Counted from the first letter of the stretch, positions 1 through 9,443 are shown. The stretch is DNA of 64,000 nt from Magnetospirillum sp. ME-1 (GCF_002105535.1 NZ_CP015848.1:3018926-3082925); one strand, 5' to 3'. The notes: generated from the sequence alone by a model not told the origin. Program-made: numbers and translations.

Positions 1-871
1 GGCCCGCGACCTGGAGCAGCGGGTGCATGAGCGGACCCGGGAACTGGAGCAGCAGAAGGAAGGGGTGGAGCGGGCCAACGCCGATCTGGAAAAGGCCAAC
101 CGCTTCATTTCCGACGGCATCCGCTACGCCAGCCGCATCCAGACGGCCCTGCTGCCCGACACGGCGGCGCTGGAGGGCGCGGTGGCCGAGTTCACCGTGG
201 GCTGGCGGCCCTTCGACATCGTGGGCGGCGACTATTACTGGACCGGCACTTTCGGCGACAAGACGGTGGTGGCGGTGATGGACTGCACCGGCCATGGCGT
301 GCCGGGTGCCTTCATGACCGCCGTGGTGTCGTCGATTCTGGCCCGCATCCTTCACCATCACGGCCATGACGACCCGGCGGTGATCCTGGCACTGCTCAAT
401 TTCCTGGTGAAGTCGGCGCTGCGCCAGGACCGGGCCGACGCCCCCGCCGACGATGGCCTGGACGCCGCCATCTGCGTCTTCGACCAGGGGCGGAGGATCG
501 CCACCTTCGCCGGCGCCAACCTGCCGCTGATGGTGTGGAGCGACGGCCACATGAAGGTCATCCGGGGCGACCGCCGCAGCCTGGGCTACCGCGACAGCCC
601 GCCCGACGCCACCTTCGCCAGCCACGAGATTCCCATCGTTCCCGGCGCCATCTTCTACCTCTACACCGACGGCCTGATCGACCACATGGGCGGCCCCAGC
701 CACCGGCTGTTCGGCCGCAAAAGGCTGCAGGAGGCGCTGGGCGGCCTCGCCCACCTGCCGCTGGAAGAGCAGAAGGAAAAGCTGTTCGCCACCCTCGATG
801 CCTGGCGCGGCGAGCAGCCCTGCCGCGACGACATGACCTTCATCGCCATCCGCCCGCGGGCCTCCGTCTGA
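1..871 (+). CDS. SpoIIE-type PP2C serine phosphatase, 5' end outside window
   Basis: The reading frame is open from base 2, so only the C-terminal 289 residues are present. The first 35 or so residues are charged and heptad-like (RDLEQR, ELEQQK), as in the coiled coil that follows a HAMP or sensor domain. The rest is a SpoIIE/RsbU phosphatase domain: DIVGGDYYW near residue 70, MDCTGHGVPGAF near residue 93, YTDGLIDHMGG near residue 222 and a closing DDMTF motif; these hold the metal-binding aspartates. Such enzymes dephosphorylate Ser/Thr of anti-anti-sigma (STAS) proteins or other partners. No STAS or anti-sigma gene is seen downstream, so the target is unknown. The next gene follows after 15 nt and may be co-transcribed. 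Confidence 0.88.
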   Translation, partial: ARDLEQRVHERTRELEQQKEGVERANADLEKANRFISDGIRYASRIQTALLPDTAALEGAVAEFTVGWRPFDIVGGDYYWTGTFGDKTVVAVMDCTGHGVPGAFMTAVVSSILARILHHHGHDDPAVILALLNFLVKSALRQDRADAPADDGLDAAICVFDQGRRIATFAGANLPLMVWSDGHMKVIRGDRRSLGYRDSPPDATFASHEIPIVPGAIFYLYTDGLIDHMGGPSHRLFGRKRLQEALGGLAHLPLEEQKEKLFATLDAWRGEQPCRDDMTFIAIRPRASV

Positions 872-886
872 CCGAAGGGGAATCCC

Positions 887-2263
887 ATGCGCCACCTCGT
901 CCCCGCCGTGATCCTGAGCGCGATGCTTCTGGAGCCGGCCTGGGGGGCGGAGCGGCCCTATGCCATCGCCGGCACCGGCCAGACCGGTTGCTATGACGAT
1001 CGCGGCGCGGCACCGTGCCCCGCCGCCAGGGGCGCTCCCTTCTGGGGACAGGACGGCCAGCGGCGTTCGGCTCTGCCGGCCTATCGCGACAATGGCGACG
1101 GAACCGTCACCGATCCCCTGACCGGACTGATGTGGGAGAAGGGATTCCGCAGGCTGGGCTTCGCCGAGGCCGAGGCGGCCGCCGCCGGGGCACGGACCGG
1201 CGGCCATGCCGACTGGCGGGTTCCCACCATCAAGGAACTGTATTCGCTGATCCGCTTCGACGGCTCCACCGGCAGCGCCCGGCCCGAACAGACCGGCGCC
1301 CCCGCCGATGCCCGGCCCTACATCGACACCCGCGCCTTCGCCTTCGAATATCCGGCCCAGGGCCGCTTCATCGACGCCCAGTATCTGACGCGGACCGCCT
1401 ATGTGGGCACGGTGATGGGCGGCGACAGGGCGTTCTTCGGGGTCAATTTCGCCGATGGCCGCATCAAGGGCTATCCCCAGGACGGCGGGCCGGGGCGGCG
1501 GGTGTGGTACGCCCGCTTCGTGCGCGGCAATCCCGATTACGGCCGCAACGACTTCGCCGACAACGGCGACGGCACCATTACCGACCGCGCCACCGGCCTG
1601 ACCTGGACCCAGGCCGACAGCGGCGGCGACGCCTTCCGCCGGGCCATGGCCGGAACCTCGCGGCGGGACGGACGGCTCGACTGGCGCGAGGCCCTGGCCT
1701 TCTGCTCGGGGCTGGATTTCGCCGGTCACGCCGACTGGCGGCTGCCCGACGCCAAGGAGCTTCACTCCATCGTCGATTACACCCGCGCCCCGGACGTCAC
1801 CGGCTCGGCCGCCATCGCTCCGGTCTTCGCCATCACCGCCATCACCGACGACCAGGGAAAGCGCGACTGGCCCTATGCCTGGACCTCCACCACCCATCTG
1901 GACGGGCGGGTGATGGGGGATTTCGCCGTCTACATCGCCTTCGGGCGGGCCGGCGGCTGGATGGGGCGGCGCGGCGGCGGTCCCATGGGCGGTCCCCCGC
2001 CCGAAGGCAGTGGTTTCGGCCCCCCTCCCGGCGGACGCATGGGCGGTCCCCCGCCCGGCGGCGGCTTCGGTCCCCCGCCCGGCGGAGGGTTTGGCCCCCA
2101 GTCCGGCGGGGGCGAGATGCGGCTGCTTGACGTGCACGGCGCCGGTGCCCAGCGCAGCAGCCCGAAAAGCGGCGACGAGTCCCGTCTGCCGCGCGGGGCG
2201 GGGCCTCAGGGCGATGTCTTGCGCATCTACAACACGGCCCGCTGCGTGCGCGGCGGCGGGTGA
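887..2263 (+). CDS. Secreted protein with two DUF1566 domains and Gly/Pro-rich insert
   Basis: A 458-residue protein with a signal peptide (cleavage near the WG-AERP junction, about residue 20). Two DUF1566 units are visible, each opening with D-NGDGT-TD--TGL-W (about residues 66 and 225) and containing HADWR-P---EL (about 108 and 284). DUF1566 is a lectin-like extracytoplasmic fold of uncertain function. Residues about 360-410 are a low-complexity run of GGPPPGG/GFGPPPGG units inserted inside the second domain, before the final YNTARCVRG strand. A good ribosome site (AAGGGG) precedes the ATG. The distance to the upstream phosphatase is 15 nt, suggesting one operon. Binding partner and location (periplasm or surface) cannot be told from the sequence. 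Confidence 0.8.
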   Translation: MRHLVPAVILSAMLLEPAWGAERPYAIAGTGQTGCYDDRGAAPCPAARGAPFWGQDGQRRSALPAYRDNGDGTVTDPLTGLMWEKGFRRLGFAEAEAAAAGARTGGHADWRVPTIKELYSLIRFDGSTGSARPEQTGAPADARPYIDTRAFAFEYPAQGRFIDAQYLTRTAYVGTVMGGDRAFFGVNFADGRIKGYPQDGGPGRRVWYARFVRGNPDYGRNDFADNGDGTITDRATGLTWTQADSGGDAFRRAMAGTSRRDGRLDWREALAFCSGLDFAGHADWRLPDAKELHSIVDYTRAPDVTGSAAIAPVFAITAITDDQGKRDWPYAWTSTTHLDGRVMGDFAVYIAFGRAGGWMGRRGGGPMGGPPPEGSGFGPPPGGRMGGPPPGGGFGPPPGGGFGPQSGGGEMRLLDVHGAGAQRSSPKSGDESRLPRGAGPQGDVLRIYNTARCVRGGG

Positions 2264-2422
2264 TGGCGTGGACGTATTTTGGGGATACATGCCGATTGAC
2301 ACTATGAGCGGCGCATAACACTTTCGCATTGCTTCATCGATGTCGGCTCTATCTCCGAAGGGCGGGAGTTGGAACTTTTCCGATATTGATTCCAAAGAAT
2401 TTTTCGGCTGGGAAGGTCCGCC

Positions 2423-2953
2423 ATGGCCATCGACCGCTCATTGACCAATGTGGAAAGAACCTTCCAGTGGGATGATGTCATCGTCTCCAAGACGGATTTG
2501 ACAGGAAAAATTACCTATGCAAACGATGTCTTCCTGGGCATCAGCGGCTATACCGAGGAAGAGCTTCTTGGCGCCCCCCACTCGATTCTGCGCCATCCGG
2601 GGATGCCGCGCTGCGTCTTCAAGTTCCTGTGGGACCGCATCGCCGATGGCCACGAGGTCTTCGCCTATGTGCTGAACCGGGCCAAAAACGGCGATCATTA
2701 CTGGGTTTTCGCCCACGTCACCCCCTGCTACGACCAGACCGGCAAGATGGTGGGCTACCATTCCAACCGCCGGGTGCCCAAGGCCGAGGCGGTGGCCACG
2801 GTCAAGCCGCTCTACGAGACCCTGCTGGCCATCGAGAACAATGCCGCCGACCGCAAGCAGGGCATGGAGCAGTCCTTCGCCGCCCTGGTCAAGACCATCG
2901 GCGATCTCGGCTTCGACAGCTATGACCGTCTGGTCATGACCATCAGCCGCTAG
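2423..2953 (+). CDS. Stand-alone PAS-domain sensor protein (Aer-like)
   Basis: A 176-residue soluble protein. Residues about 20-125 form a PAS domain of the Aer/FAD-binding type: [12 protein letters not shown], then [10 protein letters not shown], then LRHPGMP, then [15 protein letters not shown]. There is no transmembrane segment, HAMP or output domain; the last 50 residues are helical. It lies 11 nt upstream of a methyl-accepting protein that has membrane segments but no sensor domain, so the pair probably forms one energy/redox receptor split over two polypeptides (inference). GGAAGG precedes the ATG. The 159-bp gap upstream contains a TTGACA hexamer at 2296-2301 but no convincing -10 at normal spacing. 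The true cofactor (FAD, heme or none) is not determined. Confidence 0.85.
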   Translation: MAIDRSLTNVERTFQWDDVIVSKTDLTGKITYANDVFLGISGYTEEELLGAPHSILRHPGMPRCVFKFLWDRIADGHEVFAYVLNRAKNGDHYWVFAHVTPCYDQTGKMVGYHSNRRVPKAEAVATVKPLYETLLAIENNAADRKQGMEQSFAALVKTIGDLGFDSYDRLVMTISR

Positions 2954-2964
2954 GAGAGAACGCC

Positions 2965-4296
2965 ATGTCCAATCCGACGCTGCGTGGCCGCACCAATACC
3001 GCCGCCTTCCTGGTGGGTTCGGCGGTGGCCGTCATCGTGCTGGTGGCCATCGCCGCCATCTGGCGGCTGTTCGCCACCGAGGGCGGCGCGGGTTTCGCCG
3101 GCGGTGCGCTGGTGGTCCTGGGGCTGGCCGGGCTGTTCCTGCTGGTGGTGTCGCTCGCCGCCTTCCGCGAGGTGGGCGCCGTGCTCGGCCTGATCGAGCG
3201 CGGCGCGGCGGTGGCCCACCACGCCGCCCAGGGCGACCTCAACGTCCGGGTGCTGCGCATCGGCCGCAAGGACGAGCTGGGCCGCATGATGAACGGCCTC
3301 AACCACGTGCTCGACCTCACCGAGGAATTCGCCAAGGACACCGGCGCCGCCATGAAGCGGGCCGGCGCCAAGGAATACTTCCGCTACATCCCGGTCCAGG
3401 GATTGCGCGGCGATTACCGCGTCTACGCCGAGATGATCAACAAGGTGCTGGGCGACATGGAGGCCCGCGACCAGGAGACCCGGGCCTTCGAGAAGAACGT
3501 CCACGACATGGTCTCCCAGGTGGCCAGCGCCACCACCGGCATCGGCCGCACCGCCCAGACCATGGCCGGGCGCTCGGAAAGCGCCGGCGGCCGCTCCATC
3601 ACCGTGGGCGAGGCGGCGGACACCACCACCCATCTGGCTTCGGCGGTGTCGGACTCCACCCGCCAGCTGGCCCAGGCCATCAACGAGATCGCCCAGCAGG
3701 TCACCCAATCGGCCTCGGTGGCCCAGACCGCCGTATCCGATATCGGCGAGACCGTGGACCGCATGAACGGACTGGCCGAATCGGTCAGCCAGATCGGCGT
3801 GGTGGTGCAGCTGATCAACGACATCGCGGCGCAGACCAACCTGCTGGCCTTGAACGCCACCATCGAGGCGGCCCGCGCCGGGGAGGCGGGCAAGGGCTTC
3901 GCCGTGGTCGCCAACGAGGTCAAGAACCTCGCCAACCAGACGGCGCGCGCCACCGAGGACATCTCGCGCCAGGTGGGCGCGGTGCAGGACGCGGCGCGCT
4001 CGGCCGCATCGGGCATCGAGGGGGTGGTCGCCACCATCCGCACCATCGACAGCATTTCGGCCGCCATCGCCGGCGCGGTGCAGGAGCAGGAAGCGGTGAC
4101 CCGCGACATCTCGGCCCATATCGACGAGGTGGCGGCCAAGGCCTCGGAAGTGTCCGAGAACGTCGCCCACCTGTCGCAATCCACCGCCCAGGCCTGCGGC
4201 GGCACGGTGCGCGTCATCTGGAGCGCCCGGACGCTGTCCAAGGTGGTCGAGGCCCTCAACGACGAAGTCAACGCCTATGTCAGCAAGGTGCGCTGA
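2965..4296 (+). CDS. Methyl-accepting chemotaxis protein without periplasmic sensor
   Basis: A 443-residue chemoreceptor-like protein. Two hydrophobic segments (about residues 12-32 and 45-65) are joined by a very short loop, so there is no periplasmic ligand-binding domain. A HAMP-like segment follows. The signalling hairpin is recognised from the conserved tip: [24 protein letters not shown] and [14 protein letters not shown] (about residues 287-325). It would signal to CheA/CheW and control flagellar motion. Its sensory input is probably the PAS protein encoded 11 nt upstream. The C-terminus ends with helical sequence and no CheR-docking pentapeptide. It is convergent with the following transporter gene. 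Confidence 0.9.
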   Translation: MSNPTLRGRTNTAAFLVGSAVAVIVLVAIAAIWRLFATEGGAGFAGGALVVLGLAGLFLLVVSLAAFREVGAVLGLIERGAAVAHHAAQGDLNVRVLRIGRKDELGRMMNGLNHVLDLTEEFAKDTGAAMKRAGAKEYFRYIPVQGLRGDYRVYAEMINKVLGDMEARDQETRAFEKNVHDMVSQVASATTGIGRTAQTMAGRSESAGGRSITVGEAADTTTHLASAVSDSTRQLAQAINEIAQQVTQSASVAQTAVSDIGETVDRMNGLAESVSQIGVVVQLINDIAAQTNLLALNATIEAARAGEAGKGFAVVANEVKNLANQTARATEDISRQVGAVQDAARSAASGIEGVVATIRTIDSISAAIAGAVQEQEAVTRDISAHIDEVAAKASEVSENVAHLSQSTAQACGGTVRVIWSARTLSKVVEALNDEVNAYVSKVR

Positions 4297-4321
4297 CCCG
4301 GCATCGCCCTCGATCGCCGGG
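4297..4321. terminator. Hairpin between convergent genes
   Basis: CCCGGCATCG, a CCCT loop, then CGATcGCCGGG with one bulged base make a GC-rich hairpin that begins directly after the chemoreceptor stop codon and ends just before the stop of the convergent transporter gene. It lacks a U-tract on either strand, so it may be a bidirectional terminator or a 3'-end stabiliser. Confidence 0.45.
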
Positions 4322-4323
4322 AC

Positions 4324-5721
4324 TCAGATCCACCCCAACAGCCGCCACCACAGGAAGTCCAGGGGCAGCAGCACCACTATGGTGATGCCGGCCAGCCACA
4401 GGCACAGGGTCTGGGCCGGGCCCAGACGCTCGCCGCCCAGCTGCATGGCCACCACCATGGGGGCCGACTGGTAGGGCAGGATGGGGTTGGAAAAACCCAG
4501 CACCTGGCTCATCAGCACCGCCTCGATGGGTAGGCCAGAGGCCTCGGCCATCTGCCCGGCCATGGGGGTCAGCACCGCCGGCCCGCCGGGCAGGGTGGTG
4601 AAGACGCTGACCACTGTGGACAGCACGGCCAGCGCGGTGAAGTTGGTGGCCTGATGGCCGGGCGCCAGGGGCAGGATGTCGAGGATGGCGCCGGCCAGGC
4701 GCGCGCCCAGTCCCGACTGGTCGACGATGGCGCCCAGCCCCATGATGCCGGCCACGTAGAACATGGAACCGTAATTGATCTGCTCGTTGAAGGCCTTGCG
4801 GTCCACCAGGCCGATGCCGGGCAGCAGCAGCAGGGCGCCGGCCGCCATGCTGACCCAGGCGGGGCTGACATGGTGGAGGAAGTCGGTGGCCCACAGCACC
4901 AGGGCGCCGGCCAGCAGCAGGGACAGCTGCCCTTCCTGGCGCGTCATGGAGCCGAGGTCCCGCCCCGCCGCCTCGGGCTTTGGCGTGTCGGGCCACAGCG
5001 TGACGATCAGCGGAATCATGATGGCGGTCTTCAAGAAACCCAGCACCGGAAAGTGCAGCAGCAGATAGGCGCCGTAGCTGGGCGTGTAGTGCCACAGCGT
5101 CTCGGACGCCCCTACCAGCACCAGATTGGGCAGGTTGGCGGGCAGGACCGCGAAGGTGGGGACGTGGCAGCCGAAGGCGGCGGCCAGCACCACCGCGATG
5201 CGGCCGTTGCTGCCCGGCGCGAAGCCGTAGCGCTCGGCCAGCCCCACGGCGATGGGCATCAAAAGGATGGCGCGGCCCATGGAGGACGGCATCAGGAAGC
5301 CCATGGCGACCCCCACCAGGGTCACGCCGCCGATGATGCCCCAATAGCTGGAGCCGAAGGCGTGGGACAGCCGCGTCCCCAGCCGCTCGCCCAGGCCGGT
5401 GGAGCGCACCGCCACCCCCATCACCAGCCCGCCGAACACCAGCCACAGCGCCGCCGACTGGAAGCCGCCGAACACCACCGAGGACGGAGCCGCCTTCAGC
5501 AGCATGGCCGTGGTGAAGAAGAACACCGCGATGATGGGCTCGGGCATCACCGCCGTGGCCCACAGCCCGATGAACGCCACCGAAAGCCCCAGCACCTTGC
5601 CTTGCGTCCCCGGCAAGGGGTCGAGGACGATGATGGCCGCGCCTGCGATCACCGCGGCCCAGGCCAGGAGGCGGGGTAGCGGAATCGGGAGCAACGGAAG
5701 TCGGGACCGGGACAGGCTCAT
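4324..5721 (-). CDS. SLC13/DASS-family anion transporter
   Basis: A 465-residue integral membrane protein with about 11-12 hydrophobic segments. It resembles the SLC13/CitT divalent anion:sodium symporter group: PSSMGRAILLMP and a later GGPAVLTPMAG followed by NPILPYQSAPMVVA resemble the paired re-entrant substrate loops of the family. The likely substrate is a dicarboxylate, sulfate or related anion; the sequence does not decide which. The ATG at 5721 has GAGGTGG four bases upstream; a GTG one codon earlier is possible. It is divergent from a GntR-family regulator, so the transporter is probably that regulator's target. Confidence 0.82.
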   Translation of the reverse strand: MSLSRSRLPLLPIPLPRLLAWAAVIAGAAIIVLDPLPGTQGKVLGLSVAFIGLWATAVMPEPIIAVFFFTTAMLLKAAPSSVVFGGFQSAALWLVFGGLVMGVAVRSTGLGERLGTRLSHAFGSSYWGIIGGVTLVGVAMGFLMPSSMGRAILLMPIAVGLAERYGFAPGSNGRIAVVLAAAFGCHVPTFAVLPANLPNLVLVGASETLWHYTPSYGAYLLLHFPVLGFLKTAIMIPLIVTLWPDTPKPEAAGRDLGSMTRQEGQLSLLLAGALVLWATDFLHHVSPAWVSMAAGALLLLPGIGLVDRKAFNEQINYGSMFYVAGIMGLGAIVDQSGLGARLAGAILDILPLAPGHQATNFTALAVLSTVVSVFTTLPGGPAVLTPMAGQMAEASGLPIEAVLMSQVLGFSNPILPYQSAPMVVAMQLGGERLGPAQTLCLWLAGITIVVLLPLDFLWWRLLGWI

Positions 5722-5742
5722 CACGCCACCTCGTGTTTCATG

Positions 5743-5757
5743 TTACGTGATACGTTA
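5743..5757. promoter_or_regulatory. Candidate GntR operator
   Basis: TTACGTGATACGTTA is a near-perfect dyad (ACGT-gat-ACGT core) in the 98-bp space between the divergent transporter and GntR genes. Its size and position fit an operator for auto-regulation and control of the transporter. This is inferred from symmetry and position only. Confidence 0.4.
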
Positions 5758-5819
5758 TTCCTGTTTGCCTCCGGAGTCCAGCTTTGGCACACTCGACCGG
5801 GGGGGAGAGGATCGGCCGC

Positions 5820-6461
5820 ATGAAGCTGCACAAGACCAATCTGGCGGAGCAGGCCTATTCGGCGCTGCGCGACATGCTGCTGGGCGGCGAGCGCTTCGCG
5901 CCCGGCGACAAGATCAGCGTCGAGGATCTGGCCCGCCAGCTGGGCGTCAGCCGCTCACCCGTGTGGCAGGCCATCGCCCGGCTGGAAGCCGACGGCATCG
6001 TTGAGGTGCGGCCGCGCCAGGGGGTGTTCTTCGTCGGCTTCGACCTCGAAGGCCTGATGGAGATCATGGAAACCCGCGAGGTGCTCGAAGGCGCCTCGGC
6101 CCGCCTGGCCGCCGAGCGGGCGAGCGCCGGGCAGGTGGCGGAGCTGCGCGCCTCGGTCGAACGCCAGCGGGCCGCCATCCAAGGCGGCGCCCTGGACGAT
6201 TACGCCGCCGAGGCCGCCCGCTTCCACTCCCTGATGGCCCAGGCCGCCGGCAACGCGGTGATGGTCAAGATCATCGAGCGCCTGTGGGCGCGGGCCAAGG
6301 CCATGTGCATCCGCCCCGGCGCCCGCCCGGCGCTGCTGGACGAACGGGTGGACGAGCATGCCCGCATGGTCGAAGCCATCGCCCACCGCGACCCGGACGC
6401 CGCCGAGGCCGAGATCCGCGCCCATATCCGCCGCATCGCCCGTGGGGTGGCGGCGGTCTGA
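5820..6461 (+). CDS. GntR-family (FadR/FCD type) transcriptional regulator
   Basis: A 213-residue regulator. Residues about 8-75 are the GntR winged helix: the AYSALRDMLL start, then the recognition region with VEDLARQLGVSRSPVWQAIARLEADGIV and the wing VRPRQGVFFV. The C-terminal half is an all-helical FCD effector domain (MEIMETREVLEG, later FHSLMAQAAGN and ERVDEHARMVEAI, which supply the metal/acid-binding Asp/His residues of the family). The ATG at 5820 is chosen because GAGAGG lies at normal distance and the fold starts there; an upstream in-frame TTG is less likely. It is expected to bind an organic acid and control the divergent SLC13-type transporter. Confidence 0.88.
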   Translation: MKLHKTNLAEQAYSALRDMLLGGERFAPGDKISVEDLARQLGVSRSPVWQAIARLEADGIVEVRPRQGVFFVGFDLEGLMEIMETREVLEGASARLAAERASAGQVAELRASVERQRAAIQGGALDDYAAEAARFHSLMAQAAGNAVMVKIIERLWARAKAMCIRPGARPALLDERVDEHARMVEAIAHRDPDAAEAEIRAHIRRIARGVAAV

Positions 6462-9443
6462 CTACAGAAGCAATTCGACCCGGGGACCCTTTTCCGGCTT
6501 TTCCACCATGGGGCGGCAGCCGAACAGGCGGCCGGTCTCGACGCCGCCCTTGTCCACCAGCATGTTGCGCACCGCGTCGGTGCGGCGCTGGGCCAGGGCG
6601 GCCAGCATATTGCGGTCGGGCGGGCCGAAGGATTCGGCGCTGCGCTCGAAGCCGACCAGCTGTTCCAGCCTGGACAGCAGCGGCTTTTCCGCCGAGCGGC
6701 GCCGCGCCGCCACCACCGGCCAGTCGCTGTCGTCGGCCTTGCCGCACAGGGTGAGCTTCAGGCCGGGGCGGCCCTTCAGCAGGTCGGCCACTGCCGCCAG
6801 GGTCTTTTCGTGCTCGGGCGCCAGGGTGTCCATGCCGGGGGCAAAGGCCAGCGGCGCCAGGGCCAGATGGGACTTGTCGTCGGCGTCCATGGCCAGCTCG
6901 ATCAGCGCCGCCACCGGAAAGGCCAGCTTCAGCGTGGTCAGCACGGTGGATTTCAGCGCCCCGGCCACCGCCTGGGCCACCGCGTCGCTGATGTCCAGGT
7001 CGGGATTGGCGGTGTCGCCCCGGATGGGCAGGGACAGGCGGATGCGGTCCTCGCCGTCGCGCAGCAGATCCAGCACCGTCTCGATGGGCATGCCGGCCTT
7101 GGCGGCGATGGGGGCGTTGGGATCGGGGGCGGCGATGAACAGGTTGGACAGCGCCACGTCCAGCGCGCCCGACAGCTTGCCCTGGTCGGCGCTTACCCCC
7201 AGCGTGCCGTCGAAATGCCCCGACTGCAGGTTGACGCCCAGCGCCTCGCCCAGATAGGGCGACAGCGGCGGCAGTTCGAAGGCGGTGATCTTGCCGTCCA
7301 CCCGGCCGGACACCTTGTCGGCGAAGGGGCGGATGGTGCCCGAGGCCGCCACCGTGCCGCGTCCCACCCCCGCCTTGACCTCGAACGGGGAATCCCGTTC
7401 GGGGGCGTCGCTGTCCAGATTGCCGACCATGAGCTCCAGCGGCATGACGTCGATGCGCACCGTCTCCGCCATGGTGCGGTCGCGCAGGTTGACGCGGCTG
7501 TCGCCGCCCACGATCAGGCGGCCGACGCGGATGCCGGGCGCGTCCTCGTCCTTGGCGGGCTCCTTGGCCTTCGCCTTGCCTTTGTCCTTGTCCTCGGGGA
7601 TGAAGCCGGTGAAGCCGTCCGGCGTGCGGTTGACGCGGGCCAGCATGCCGTCGATGCGCACCTCGTCCAGGCCCACGTCGCCGTCGGCGTCGCGGGCCGC
7701 CCCGTCCAGGCGCAGGCGTCTGGTCTCCAAACGCCAGTTGTAGCCGCCCTGGCCTTCCTTGCGCAGCGCGTTGATCCCCTCGGCGGACAGGTGGGCGGCG
7801 GAAACCCCGCCGTCCTTGGCCATGCGCAGGCCTTCGGCCTCGATCCTGTCCACGGTGGCGAGATCGACCTTGCGGGCCGAATCCTGCACCGACAATCCCT
7901 CGATGCGGGCCTTGGGCAACTCACCCGACACCGCCTTGCCGAATTCCACCTTTCCCTGGGCTTCGGCGGATTTGAGCGCGGTGCGGATGTCGCCCACCCC
8001 CAGGCGCAGCGGCCCCAGGGCCAGCCGGCCCTCGGCCTTGCCCGCCAGATCGGCGGTGTCCAGGTCGAAGCGTCCGGACCAGTCCAGGGATTCGGGGGTG
8101 GAGTCGTGGCCGGCCGCCTTGATGCGGGCGCCGGTGAGTTTCAGGCCGCCCTGCCAGCCCAGCCGCTTTCCGTCCCAGTCGAAGCGGGCGGCGTCCAGGC
8201 TCAGCCTGGCGGCCGTTCCCTCGCCGCCGTCCCCGTTGCCGGCCAGCTCGGCGCCGTCCAACCGGCCTTCCAGCCCCAGCCTGCCGTCCTGCCAGGACAG
8301 GGATTTGAGGGCAAGCCCCAGCTTGCCGGCCGAGCCGGCGCCACCCGGCGCGGACACGGCCAGGGTTTCGGCTTGCGCGCTGCCGGCCAGTCCCGCCTTG
8401 GCCCCGTCCCAGGACAGGCCCTCCAGGGTCAGGTCCAGCCGTCCGGCGGTGCCCTTGGTGCCGCCGAGGGCGAAATCCGGGGCCTCGGCCCTGACGCGGG
8501 CGTCCAGCTCCACCTTGCCGCCGTCGAGATTCAAGCGGCCCAGGTCCAGGTCCAGACGTCCCCCCCTGACGGCGGCCGGTGCGGTCAGGGCGGGCGAGTC
8601 GACGGCGAGCCGGCCGTTGGCCTTGAGGCGCATTCCCTCGGCCGTCAGGCTGCCTTCGGCGGCAAGGGACGAATCGAGGGTTCCGGCCAGCCCGTCCAGC
8701 CCGGAATGGGCGGCCAGGGCGGCGAAATCGGCCAGGGACAGTCCCTGGGCGTGGGCGGTGACGGCGAAGGACGGCTCGGCGGCGAAGGGGTGGAGCGTGC
8801 CCGACAGCGACAGGGCGGCGCCGTTCAGGCTGCCCTTCAGGGTGAAGGAGACGGCGCGGCCCGGCTGCAGGCTGTTGATGTTCTCCACCAGCAGCCGCTC
8901 CACCGCCATGTCGGCGGTGAAATCGCCGTCGATCACCTTCAGGCGGGAATTGGTCAGTTCCAGCCCGGCCACGTCGATGCCCCAGGGAGGGGATGCATCC
9001 TGGGCCGAGGGGGGCGCCGCCGCCACCGCCAGCGGCAGGCCGTTCAGCACGAAGCCGCCGCTTTCCGCGCGCTTCAGTTCGAGGTCGATGCCCTCGGCCG
9101 CCACCCGGTCCAGCACCAGCCGGCGGTCCAGCAGCGGCCGCCAGCGGAATTTCAGGTCGAAGTCGCGGATGCCCAGCGCCCGGCCCAGGGCGGGCTGGGC
9201 CACCATCTTGCGCACGGTGAGCTGGCCGCCGAACAGCGAGATGTCGGTGTCGTCGATGCTGACCTCGACCATGCCGAGGCCGCGCAGCGCCTTGGCCAAT
9301 CCCCAGCGCAACCCCGCTTCCGGCAGCAGGTCCCAGGCCAGCGTCAGGATCAGGGCGAACAGCCCCGCCACCGCCCCCGTCACATGGCGGCGGCGGATTT
9401 CGTGTCCCCAGACCATTCTGCCGATCACTTTCATGGCTTCCAT
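6462..9443 (-). CDS. DUF748/AsmA-like envelope protein with OmpA-like C-terminus
   Basis: A protein of about 993 residues anchored by one N-terminal transmembrane segment (about residues 20-40) and otherwise extracytoplasmic. The body is a long series of beta-rich repeated units rich in G-L-L-L--L and GKLSGALDVALSNL-type strands, as in DUF748 and AsmA/TamB-like proteins, which are thought to bridge the periplasm or move lipid. The last 130 residues (LAPEHEKTLAAVADLLKGRP, then AQRRTDAVRNMLVDKG) resemble an OmpA-type peptidoglycan-binding domain. A charged lysine-rich insert (KDKGKAKAKEPAKDE) lies near residue 625. Start: ATG at 9443 or 9434; a longer frame to 9497 looks less likely. Its stop codon abuts that of the convergent regulator gene. 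Confidence 0.78.
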   Translation of the reverse strand: MEAMKVIGRMVWGHEIRRRHVTGAVAGLFALILTLAWDLLPEAGLRWGLAKALRGLGMVEVSIDDTDISLFGGQLTVRKMVAQPALGRALGIRDFDLKFRWRPLLDRRLVLDRVAAEGIDLELKRAESGGFVLNGLPLAVAAAPPSAQDASPPWGIDVAGLELTNSRLKVIDGDFTADMAVERLLVENINSLQPGRAVSFTLKGSLNGAALSLSGTLHPFAAEPSFAVTAHAQGLSLADFAALAAHSGLDGLAGTLDSSLAAEGSLTAEGMRLKANGRLAVDSPALTAPAAVRGGRLDLDLGRLNLDGGKVELDARVRAEAPDFALGGTKGTAGRLDLTLEGLSWDGAKAGLAGSAQAETLAVSAPGGAGSAGKLGLALKSLSWQDGRLGLEGRLDGAELAGNGDGGEGTAARLSLDAARFDWDGKRLGWQGGLKLTGARIKAAGHDSTPESLDWSGRFDLDTADLAGKAEGRLALGPLRLGVGDIRTALKSAEAQGKVEFGKAVSGELPKARIEGLSVQDSARKVDLATVDRIEAEGLRMAKDGGVSAAHLSAEGINALRKEGQGGYNWRLETRRLRLDGAARDADGDVGLDEVRIDGMLARVNRTPDGFTGFIPEDKDKGKAKAKEPAKDEDAPGIRVGRLIVGGDSRVNLRDRTMAETVRIDVMPLELMVGNLDSDAPERDSPFEVKAGVGRGTVAASGTIRPFADKVSGRVDGKITAFELPPLSPYLGEALGVNLQSGHFDGTLGVSADQGKLSGALDVALSNLFIAAPDPNAPIAAKAGMPIETVLDLLRDGEDRIRLSLPIRGDTANPDLDISDAVAQAVAGALKSTVLTTLKLAFPVAALIELAMDADDKSHLALAPLAFAPGMDTLAPEHEKTLAAVADLLKGRPGLKLTLCGKADDSDWPVVAARRRSAEKPLLSRLEQLVGFERSAESFGPPDRNMLAALAQRRTDAVRNMLVDKGGVETGRLFGCRPMVEKPEKGPRVELLL

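Noticed and set aside
2296-2325. Sigma-70 promoter upstream of the PAS gene
   Set aside because: TTGACA is present, but the nearest TA-rich hexamer (TAACAC) is only 14 bp away; not convincing.
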